Both the position numbers and the translations under genes were made by a program. A stretch of DNA of 64,000 nt from Labilibaculum sp. K2S (GTDB lineage: Bacteria; Bacteroidota; Bacteroidia; Bacteroidales; Marinifilaceae): the NCBI RefSeq assembly GCF_030372765.1, contig NZ_JAUCMW010000001.1:186001-250000 (forward strand). The letters run 5' to 3'. Of this stretch, positions 54,716-61,703 are shown one piece after another. Under the pieces are notes generated by a model. It had not been told where the DNA came from and ran no database searches. It worked only from the letters and a program-made list of their open reading frames with translations. The first letter of the stretch is position 1. Each line of letters opens with the position of its first letter.

Positions 54716-55684
54716 ATGACTAGTAAAGCAAATATGCCTTGGGAAGACAGGCCGGAAGGATGTAAGGATGTGATGTGGAGATTTTCTCAAAATCCTGTTA
54801 TTGGAAGGTACGACATACCAACATCCAACAGTATTTTTAATAGTGCAGTAGTTCCTTTCGGGGAAGGCTTTGCCGGAGTATTCCGATGCGATAACAAATC
54901 GGTTCAAATGAATATTTTTACCGGTTTCAGTAAAGATGGAATCAATTGGGACATCAATCACGATCCTATCGAAATGATAGCGGGCAACACCGATATGATC
55001 GACTCCGATTACAAATACGACCCTCGTGTTTGCTGGATCGAAGATCGCTATTGGATTACTTGGTGCAACGGTTATAACGGACCAACAATCGGTATCGCTT
55101 ATACTTTCGATTTTAAGACATATCATCAATGTGAAAACGCATTTTTACCCTTCAACCGTAATGGCGTTTTGTTTCCTGAGAAAATTGATGGGAAATATGC
55201 AATGCTAAGCCGCCCAAGCGATAATGGTCATACACCTTTCGGCGACATTTACATTTCCTACAGTCCCGATATGAAATATTGGGGAGAGCACCGTTGCGTA
55301 ATGAAGGTATCAAATTTTACCGATAGTGCATGGCAGTGTACTAAAATAGGAGCCGGTTCAGTTCCCATTCGCACCAACGAAGGTTGGCTGATGTTTTACC
55401 ACGGGGTAATTAATACCTGCAACGGATTCCGTTATTCGATGGGAGCAGCTCTTCTCGATCTCGAAAATCCCGATAAGGTATTGTTTCGCACAAAGCCATA
55501 TTTATTGGCTCCTGCAGCTCCATACGAACTAATGGGTGATGTGCCAAATGTCGTGTTCCCATGTGCGGCATTAACCGAAGGAAATAAAGTTGCCGTTTAT
55601 TACGGCGCTGCCGATACGGTAGTTGGCATGAGTTTCGCCTACATCGATGAAGTAATCGATTTTATAAAAAACAATTCATTATAG
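54716..55684 (+). CDS. GH130_2 beta-1,4-mannosyl-N-acetylglucosamine phosphorylase-like enzyme
   Basis: A 322-residue cytosolic protein with no signal peptide. The five-bladed beta-propeller GH130 pattern starts [20 protein letters not shown], and [39 protein letters not shown] (Asp near 102 is the general acid), [32 protein letters not shown] and WQCTKIGAG follow. The short length and these motifs agree with subfamily 2, whose known member UhgbMP phosphorolyses Man-beta-1,4-GlcNAc from N-glycan cores to mannose-1-phosphate. Mannosylglucose phosphorylases of subfamily 1 are longer. It is the last gene of the locus and is followed by a terminator. Confidence 0.9.
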   Translation: MTSKANMPWEDRPEGCKDVMWRFSQNPVIGRYDIPTSNSIFNSAVVPFGEGFAGVFRCDNKSVQMNIFTGFSKDGINWDINHDPIEMIAGNTDMIDSDYKYDPRVCWIEDRYWITWCNGYNGPTIGIAYTFDFKTYHQCENAFLPFNRNGVLFPEKIDGKYAMLSRPSDNGHTPFGDIYISYSPDMKYWGEHRCVMKVSNFTDSAWQCTKIGAGSVPIRTNEGWLMFYHGVINTCNGFRYSMGAALLDLENPDKVLFRTKPYLLAPAAPYELMGDVPNVVFPCAALTEGNKVAVYYGAADTVVGMSFAYIDEVIDFIKNNSL

Positions 55685-55707
55685 TTAAGTTAGTTTTGAT
55701 TTTAATT

Positions 55708-55737
55708 GGCTGATACTTTCGGGTGTCAGCCTTTTTT
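55708..55737 (+). terminator. terminator of the glycan locus
   Basis: GGCTGATAC and GTGTCAGCC (one G-U pair) with loop TTTCGG, followed by a T6 run. Confidence 0.88.
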
Positions 55738-55738
55738 A

Positions 55739-55821
55739 TGGGCGTTCCCTTCGGGCGGGCTTTTCATTTCAACTCCTCGCTCGTTCCTCGCTGTGGGGTT
55801 TCCATTTCAATCCCTAACGCA
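55739..55821. repeat. interspersed intergenic repeat, copy B
   Basis: GGGCGTTCCCTTCGGGC, GGGCTTTTCATTTC, CTCGTTCCTCGC and CAATCCCTAACGC recur in the same order as copy A at 5088-5168, in the same orientation. GC content is higher than the flanks. Confidence 0.6.
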
Positions 55822-55931
55822 TTCCCAAAACAAAAATACCCGTCATGCTCTGACTTTAAGCAAGCCGAACATGTCAGGGTATGACTCGATCCAAAATCTA
55901 AATATTAGACAGTAAATTCAGAAAGAGCTTC

Positions 55932-56077
55932 GGTACTCTGTACCTAATTCACTATCGTATAAATTAACCTACAAAGACTGCGCAACTCTGTTGCTTAAAT
56001 TTTAATAAACAACAGGTGCAGAGCACCATGGTATTTGTAGAAATAAATCATCAAAAAAGCAAAAGGTGCAGCGCACC
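55932..56077. repeat. cluster of four short REP-like hairpins
   Basis: Four 13-base perfect palindromes with three-base loops: GGTACTCTGTACC (55932), GCAACTCTGTTGC (55982), GGTGCAGAGCACC (56015) and GGTGCAGCGCACC (56065). All have the core TCT, AGA or AGC flanked by five-base arms, at 50, 33 and 50-base spacing. No gene is present. Confidence 0.8.
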
Positions 56078-56120
56078 GCAGCCTAAATAAAAAGCTGGCT
56101 GAGCAAATTGGGTTCTTTTT

Positions 56121-56153
56121 AGACCTGACTGGTTTCCAAAACCAGTCAGGTCT
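56121..56153. repeat. perfect 15-bp stem hairpin downstream of rlmF
   Basis: AGACCTGACTGGTTT CCA AAACCAGTCAGGTCT, all 15 pairs matched. It lies 7 bases after the rlmF stop (leftward). No strong U-tract follows on either strand, so it may be a repeat-type hairpin that also acts as terminator or 3' stabiliser. Confidence 0.8.
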
Positions 56154-56159
56154 GAACTA

Positions 56160-57152
56160 TTAAATCTTCTCTTTTTTCTCAGCTTGATTATTCCACCTTA
56201 CATTTTTCCATTTCTGTTGTTCTTCTTTCGATAAAAAGGTCCAGACAACAATCCGGCTCTTTTTGTTTCCTTGTCCCATTGGTAAGGTTTCCACTTTAAC
56301 AGCTTTAGCCGCTTCAAGAGCTTGGTAAACACTTTTCAGATTCGATTCTTTCGAGATGAGTGTAGAAAACCAAAAACATGACTTTGCAAATTTCTTACTC
56401 TGATTAATCATGTTTCGAACAAAGCGTTCTTCGCCGCCATCGCACCACAATTCGTTGCTTTGTCCTGCAAAATTAAGACTTGGTTTCGTTACTTTTTCGC
56501 TGGAAAGGTTTCTTGTTTTGCGCATTGTTCCTTCCAATGCATCTTTAGCTGATGCATGAAATGGTGGGTTGCAAATCGATAAATCAACCAATTCATCTTT
56601 TGGAATAACACCGTAAAAATAATCTTTGGGATTCTCTTGAAGTACACATTTCACATTCCCCTTTAGTGAAGGATTGGAATCCACAATACTCTCTGCTGAT
56701 TTAATGGCAACAGGATCGATATCCGAACCAATAAAAGACCATCCGTATTCATTGTTTCCAATAATAGGATAAATGCAATTCGCACCTACGCCAATATCTA
56801 CGCAAGTAAATTTATTGCCTACAGGAATTTTACCATAGTTGTTTTGTTGCAGCAAATCAGCAATATGATGAATGTAATCTGCTCTTCCGGGAATAGGAGG
56901 GCACAAGTAGTTTTCAGGAATATCCCAATCACTAAGTCCATAATGATGCATGAGCAATGCTTTATTCAACATTTTTACCGCATCCGGATTCGCAAAATCA
57001 ATCGATTCATCTTCGTACTTATTCAGAATAACAAATGGAGCTAATTCCGGACACGTTTCTACCAGTTTTTTAAAATCGTAGCGGTTACGATTTTTATTTC
57101 TGGGATGCAAACTGGGTTTCTCTTTTGGGTGATCTTTCTTCTTATTTAGCAT
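56160..57152 (-). CDS. rlmF: 23S rRNA (adenine-1618-N6)-methyltransferase
   Basis: A 330-residue RlmF. It methylates N6 of A1618 in 23S rRNA using S-adenosylmethionine. A Lys/Arg/Pro-rich N-terminus (HPKEKPSLHPRNKNRNRYDF) is followed by the conserved LHPRNKHxxRYDF-like family signature. The SAM-binding motif is CVDIGVGANCIYPI near 118-131, SFIGSDIDPVAIKSA comes near 147-161 and the catalytic NPPF in SICNPPFHAS near 191. Length is typical. It is a single leftward gene, preceded by a large gene-free region. Confidence 0.93.
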   Translation of the reverse strand: MLNKKKDHPKEKPSLHPRNKNRNRYDFKKLVETCPELAPFVILNKYEDESIDFANPDAVKMLNKALLMHHYGLSDWDIPENYLCPPIPGRADYIHHIADLLQQNNYGKIPVGNKFTCVDIGVGANCIYPIIGNNEYGWSFIGSDIDPVAIKSAESIVDSNPSLKGNVKCVLQENPKDYFYGVIPKDELVDLSICNPPFHASAKDALEGTMRKTRNLSSEKVTKPSLNFAGQSNELWCDGGEERFVRNMINQSKKFAKSCFWFSTLISKESNLKSVYQALEAAKAVKVETLPMGQGNKKSRIVVWTFLSKEEQQKWKNVRWNNQAEKKEKI

Positions 57153-57614
57153 GGATGTAATTCTCTAATTTGAATCTGCTAAATTAAAACATTAATGGAA
57201 GAAAGTCGCCTTTATTCCAATATTGGAAATCCATTTTTTTTATTGTGTCAACAAAAAAACTTTTAAGACTGGAAATTAGATGTTGAATCTGATTCATAAC
57301 TTGACATTTTTGCAAGACAGACTAATAAAAACAATGCAGCCCTTATGAATGGAGAGCAGATCAATCGTAAAGCAAGAAGTCCTTACCGGAAGAAGCTTGG
57401 TTATGCTTTGGGTAGCGCGGATTTTCTTCTTTTATTAACAATAGTTTTTTTGATCCCGAAGCCAAAACTTTTGGGTTCAATCGAGGTTCGAACCATGCTG
57501 TGCCGTGTCTTTTTTGAGTGAAAGGGTGGCTCGAGCCACGATGAGGTGTGGTATTTTTAGGTCCGTTCGAGTATCAAGGCACGCTTAGTCGTGGTTTTTT
57601 TGATGCAAATTGTG
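57153..57614. other. gene-free region upstream of rlmF
   Basis: 462 bases. A short ATG frame at 57345-57520 (MNGEQINRKARSPYRKK..., 58 codons) has one hydrophobic stretch but no recognised family and is doubtful. No other structure is apparent. Confidence 0.4.
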
Positions 57615-57615
57615 T

Positions 57616-57790
57616 CTCGATACTCGATTGAGGTGCTTCGATGCTTGATGTTGGAGCCTCGATACTCGATTGAGGTGTCTCGATGCTTGATGTTGGAGCC
57701 TCAATACTCGATTGAGGTGTCTCGATGCTTGATTTCGATGCTTCGATCCTTGATATTGAAGCACCGATGTTCGACTGAGATGTCTTGAGG
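57616..57790. repeat. 42-bp tandem repeat made of 21-bp half units
   Basis: CTCGATACTCGATTGAGGTG recurs at 57616, 57658 and 57700, a period of 42, and each copy is followed by a related 21-base half (CTCGATGCTTGATGTTGGAG). A degenerate fourth copy runs to about 57790. On the minus strand one frame reads SSIEAPTSSIETPQ repeatedly without stops, but it lacks a convincing start. Confidence 0.85.
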
Positions 57791-57833
57791 CATAGGATTT
57801 GAGCTGTAAGAGGTCTGTTGAACAGATAAAAAA

Positions 57834-57866
57834 AAGAGGTTGTCCTTTTGGAACAACCTCATTTAA
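57834..57866 (-). terminator. asnB terminator
   Basis: GAGGTTGT and ACAACCTC flank a short loop at about 57842-57865, with the A-run before it giving a U-tail in the leftward transcript. Confidence 0.75.
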
Positions 57867-57882
57867 TTATCTGTTAAAATAT

Positions 57883-59556
57883 TTATTTCATTTTATATGC
57901 GTCGTTGTGAACGGCATTAATCGCTCTTCCCGAAGGATCGGCGTTGTTGCGGAACGATGCATCCCAAGCTAAAGCTTCAGGAGTACTGCAGGCAATAGAT
58001 GGCACCGATGGTACACAGGCTGCAGCAGTATCCGAAGGGAAGTGTTCTGCAAATATGGTTCTATAGTAATATTCTTCTTTTGACATTGGAGGATTCACAG
58101 AAAAACGAAATTTAGCATTTGCCAATTGCTCATCAGAAACTTTCTTGGCTGCAACTTCTTTCAAAGTATCAATCCAGCTGTAACCCACACCATCAGAGAA
58201 CTGTTCCTTTTGTCTCCAGGCTACACTTGCTGGTAAATAGTCTTCGAATGCTTTACGCAGCACCCATTTTTCCATTTTACCATCTTTAGCCATTTTATCT
58301 TCCGGATTAATTCTCATTGCAATATCAAGGAATTCTTTGTCCAGAAACGGCACACGGCTTTCAACACCCCATGAACACATCGATTTATTCGAGCGTAAAC
58401 AATCGTAAAGGTGAAGTTTATCTAATTTTCGGATGCATTCTTTGTGAAATTCTTCCGCATTAGGAGCCTTGTGGAAATACAAGTATCCACCGAACATTTC
58501 GTCAGCACCTTCACCGGAAAGCACCATCTTAATTCCCATCGATTTAATTACTCTTGACATTAAATACATCGGGGTAGAAGCACGAACCGTAGTTACATCG
58601 TAAGTCTCCAGATGATAAATCACATCGCGGATAGCATCCAGTCCTTCCTGAACAGTAAAAGTTACTTCGTGGTGAATCGTATCGATATGATCGGCTACTA
58701 AACGTGAGGCTGCCAAGTCAGGTGAACCTACCAATCCAATTGCAAATGAGTGCAATTGTGGATACCAGGCATCCTTCTGATCACCGGATTCAACACGCTT
58801 ACCGGAATATTTTTTTGCAATTGCTGAAATTACAGATGAATCCAAACCACCTGAAAGTAATACTCCATAAGGTACATCAGACATCAATTGACGATGAACA
58901 GCATCTTCTAATCCTTTGCGAAGAGCAGCCATATCTGTTTTGTTGTTTTTTACATTTTCGTAATCTTTCCAGTCACGCTGATACCATTCCTTTACAACGC
59001 CGTCTTTGCTGTATAAGAATTTTCCGGGAAGAAATTCTTCAATTTTATTGCAATAACCTTCTAATGCTTTTAGTTCGGAGGCCACGTAGTAGTTACCGTG
59101 CTTGTCCCATCCCTGATACAATGGGATTATTCCCATATGATCCCGTCCAATAAGGTAGCAATCATTCTTTTTGTCGTATAAGGCAAATGCAAAAATACCA
59201 TTTAAATCATCGATAAAATCGACACCTTTTTGTTGATATAAGGCAAGAATTACTTCGCAATCAGATTTTGTCAGGAACTCGTAAGAGTCTTTCATCTGAT
59301 TTCGAATTTCCAGATGATTATAAATTTCACCATTAACAGCCAAAGCCAGATTACCGTCTTTGCTGTAAAGTGGTTGTCCTCCCGATTGAGGATCTACAAT
59401 CGATAGTCTCTCATGAGACATAATCGCTTTTTCATCACAAAATATTCCAGACCAATCCGGACCTCTATGACGAATCTTTTTTGACATTTCTAAAATTTGA
59501 GGGCGCAGCTCTTGAGCATCCATCTTCAAATCAAAAACTCCAACAAATCCACACAT
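57883..59556 (-). CDS. asnB: asparagine synthase B, glutamine-hydrolysing
   Basis: 557 residues from ATG 59556. This start exposes Cys2 (MCGFVGVFDLK), the N-terminal nucleophile of the class II glutaminase domain; the ATG 36 bases upstream would bury it. The glutaminase domain (1-200) contains IRHRGPDWSGIF and ALAVNGEIYNHLEIR. The ATP-pyrophosphatase synthetase domain has the PP-loop VLLSGGLDSSVISAIA near 235-250 and VLSGEGADEMFGGYLYFHKA near 345. The enzyme makes asparagine from aspartate and glutamine with ATP in the cytosol. It is monocistronic and followed by a terminator. Confidence 0.96.
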   Translation of the reverse strand: MCGFVGVFDLKMDAQELRPQILEMSKKIRHRGPDWSGIFCDEKAIMSHERLSIVDPQSGGQPLYSKDGNLALAVNGEIYNHLEIRNQMKDSYEFLTKSDCEVILALYQQKGVDFIDDLNGIFAFALYDKKNDCYLIGRDHMGIIPLYQGWDKHGNYYVASELKALEGYCNKIEEFLPGKFLYSKDGVVKEWYQRDWKDYENVKNNKTDMAALRKGLEDAVHRQLMSDVPYGVLLSGGLDSSVISAIAKKYSGKRVESGDQKDAWYPQLHSFAIGLVGSPDLAASRLVADHIDTIHHEVTFTVQEGLDAIRDVIYHLETYDVTTVRASTPMYLMSRVIKSMGIKMVLSGEGADEMFGGYLYFHKAPNAEEFHKECIRKLDKLHLYDCLRSNKSMCSWGVESRVPFLDKEFLDIAMRINPEDKMAKDGKMEKWVLRKAFEDYLPASVAWRQKEQFSDGVGYSWIDTLKEVAAKKVSDEQLANAKFRFSVNPPMSKEEYYYRTIFAEHFPSDTAAACVPSVPSIACSTPEALAWDASFRNNADPSGRAINAVHNDAYKMK

Positions 59557-59791
59557 AAAAAATTGTTTAATAGTTATTTTATCAGCCTGCAAAAATATGG
59601 TTAAGCTGTTTAAATTTGGTATTAGTTGTCAAAAATACGATTTTCAATTTAGTTTCTACTATGTTTTATGCTCTATATCTTTAGTGTATAGGTAGAAAAG
59701 ATTATTTTTCCGAACTATTCGAAAATAAAGGCTGTTTATTGAATGACGTACTAATTTATCGGGGGTAAAGGAGGAAATTAATATGGTAATA

Positions 59792-59821
59792 ACAAAAAAG
59801 GACACCTTTTGAAGTGTCCTC
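59792..59821 (-). terminator. terminator of the TlpA-like gene
   Basis: GGACAC and GTGTCC (59800-59819) with an eight-base loop; the A-run at 59793-59798 gives a U-tail leftward. Confidence 0.8.
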
Positions 59822-59825
59822 ATGC

Positions 59826-61268
59826 CTAATTTGTTTTATTTTCAAACTCGTGATCAAGAAAGGTTTTAAGAGTATCAATATCGAGCCGTTTGGCAATAAT
59901 TTTCTTATCCTTGTCAAGCAGGTATATGGTTGGCGTACTAAAAACATCGTAATAAATTCTGAAGTTAGTCTGGTAGTGGGGATCGTAACAATTGATAAAA
60001 TCAAATAAGTTTTTATCAGCAATAAAATTTTCCCATTCTTCTTTTTCGTTTTGAGTGCAGACTGCAAATACTTTTACACCCTTTTGTTTGTACTTATCTA
60101 AAATATCGGTCTTTAATTTTGGAGTTGCTGTTTTGCAATGACCACATTCGGGTTCCCAAAAATATAAAATGGTGAACGGAGCTTCTACTTCGTGCAAACG
60201 AACAAACTCTCCTTCGGGCGTTTCCATTTTTAGATCCTGGGCTTTCATTCCAATTAAATTGTATTGAAGTTTTATTACCCGCTCGCGAATATTGGCAAGT
60301 AAAGTTGAATCGGCCCAATTCGCTTCTCCACTTAGGTAGTATTTTTTTGCCAGACTAACGAAAGCCGCATCCATTCCCATAATCTTGCTTTTAACTGCGT
60401 AGTTAAGAGAGTATTGTACCAGGTATTGGAAAAATTCCTGATCAGATCGGGATTTTTCAATAATATTAGTCGCTTCTTTTACGATTGTATCCGGACTTTG
60501 AATCAAAATTTTCTCATAAAAAAACTCCAATTTATTTTTAAGAATAGGTGTTCTTAAAAAACGGTTGTCAGTGAAATCTACGTAATCGAAGTAATGATCT
60601 TTATTGTACAAGTATGATTTTTTCTTTATTTCCTGATCTCTGTCAGGTGTCGATTCCGGAATTTCCTTTGAAAAATCGGGAACTTTTGGAGACAATGTCA
60701 ACTGTGCAAATTTGGAAACAAAGCTTCCGTTGGGGTAATCCTGATTCAGTTTTTGAATGTATGCACGTACATCTTCATCTGCTTGTTTAAAAGCTTCCTG
60801 ATATTTCTCTTTTTCTTTTTCATTGTCCTTGCTTGCCTTGTACGCTTCCTGAATTTTTTTTGAATTCTCGTTTTGGGCTTTCATGAATTTTTGAAAGGAA
60901 TGAAATGCTTCACTCTCTTTAGCACCTGTAATTTTAATCGTTTCGATAAAGCTAACTGGATCTGCAGATATGGCAAATTCCTGATCTTTACCAATTAACA
61001 GATCGAAATACTTTTGAGAAGGAAGATAGATTACATAAATGCCTTCATCCAATTGTTTCGCTTTGCTAAATAAGCCTTTGCCATTAATTAATTGCGTAGT
61101 ATCATCAGCAAATATTCTGCCGTCAAAATAGTGTGCTAAATAAGCGGTACTATCAGTACAGCCAATAAGGTTAACATCAATATTGTATTTTTGTGCTTTG
61201 CTTGTAAAAGAGGATAGCAGGCAAAAACCCACACATATAAGAGTTATAATATTTTTCTTCATTTTCAT
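59826..61268 (-). CDS. TlpA-like thiol-disulfide oxidoreductase with DUF4369-type N-terminal domain
   Basis: About 480 residues from ATG 61268 (MKMKKNIITLICVGFCLLSS, signal peptide to about residue 25); an ATG 18 bases upstream is also open. The N-terminal beta domain (about 28-120, DVNLIGCTDSTAYLAHYFDG) resembles DUF4369, and a long helical middle part follows (130-330). The C-terminal thioredoxin fold has the redox motif LYFWEPECGHCKTATPKL near 370 and the cis-Pro in FSTPTIYLLDKD. It probably reduces or shuffles disulfides in the periplasm. It is followed by a terminator and preceded by a tandem-repeat region. Confidence 0.88.
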   Translation of the reverse strand: MKMKKNIITLICVGFCLLSSFTSKAQKYNIDVNLIGCTDSTAYLAHYFDGRIFADDTTQLINGKGLFSKAKQLDEGIYVIYLPSQKYFDLLIGKDQEFAISADPVSFIETIKITGAKESEAFHSFQKFMKAQNENSKKIQEAYKASKDNEKEKEKYQEAFKQADEDVRAYIQKLNQDYPNGSFVSKFAQLTLSPKVPDFSKEIPESTPDRDQEIKKKSYLYNKDHYFDYVDFTDNRFLRTPILKNKLEFFYEKILIQSPDTIVKEATNIIEKSRSDQEFFQYLVQYSLNYAVKSKIMGMDAAFVSLAKKYYLSGEANWADSTLLANIRERVIKLQYNLIGMKAQDLKMETPEGEFVRLHEVEAPFTILYFWEPECGHCKTATPKLKTDILDKYKQKGVKVFAVCTQNEKEEWENFIADKNLFDFINCYDPHYQTNFRIYYDVFSTPTIYLLDKDKKIIAKRLDIDTLKTFLDHEFENKTN

Positions 61269-61320
61269 TATAATGTTGATAAGCATAATTGGAAGCGAAA
61301 ATTACAAAACTTTTTTTAAA

Positions 61321-61598
61321 ATGAAACGACAATGAAAGGCAATTGTGACACACAGAGGGATGATTATTTCAGCATGGTAAGTTCCATATGGCAAAAGTTT
61401 AAAATTATAATCATATGAAACGACCATGTAAAAAGTGTTACACACAGAAGAATGAGTGTAATTTGGGAGTTCCATCTGAGCATAAAATAAAAAATATAAA
61501 CAGATGAAACGACCATGTATAAAGCTTTCTATACACAGGGGATGATTATTGGTTCATGGTAAGTTCCATATGGCAAAAACTTAGAATTATAATCATAT
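61321..61598. repeat. three tandem copies of an approximately 94-bp unit
   Basis: ATGAAACGAC begins units at 61321, 61415 and 61504 (94, 89 and about 94 bases). Units share ACACACAG or ATACACAG, GGATGATTATT or a variant, CATGGTAAGTTCCATATGGCAAAA (first and third) and AATTATAATCATAT. The middle copy is the most diverged. The rest of the 435-base gap (61269-61703) shows nothing else. Confidence 0.85.
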
Positions 61599-61703
61599 AA
61601 AATTAGCTTTGCAAGAATTGCCGGGAAATGTTATTGAATATGGATCAGCACAAATATTGATCTATATAATTACAATTTGCATGTTTTTTTGAATGAAATA
61701 ATA

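Noticed and set aside
55706..55915. Rightward 69-codon ORF after GH130
   Set aside because: It is made of a terminator hairpin and an interspersed repeat; the reading frame is incidental.
57345..57520. 58-codon ORF upstream of the repeat array
   Set aside because: No family resemblance, no ribosome or promoter signal, and only one weak hydrophobic stretch; it is left as unproven.
57616..57790. CRISPR array
   Set aside because: Units are contiguous 42-base tandem copies without spacers.
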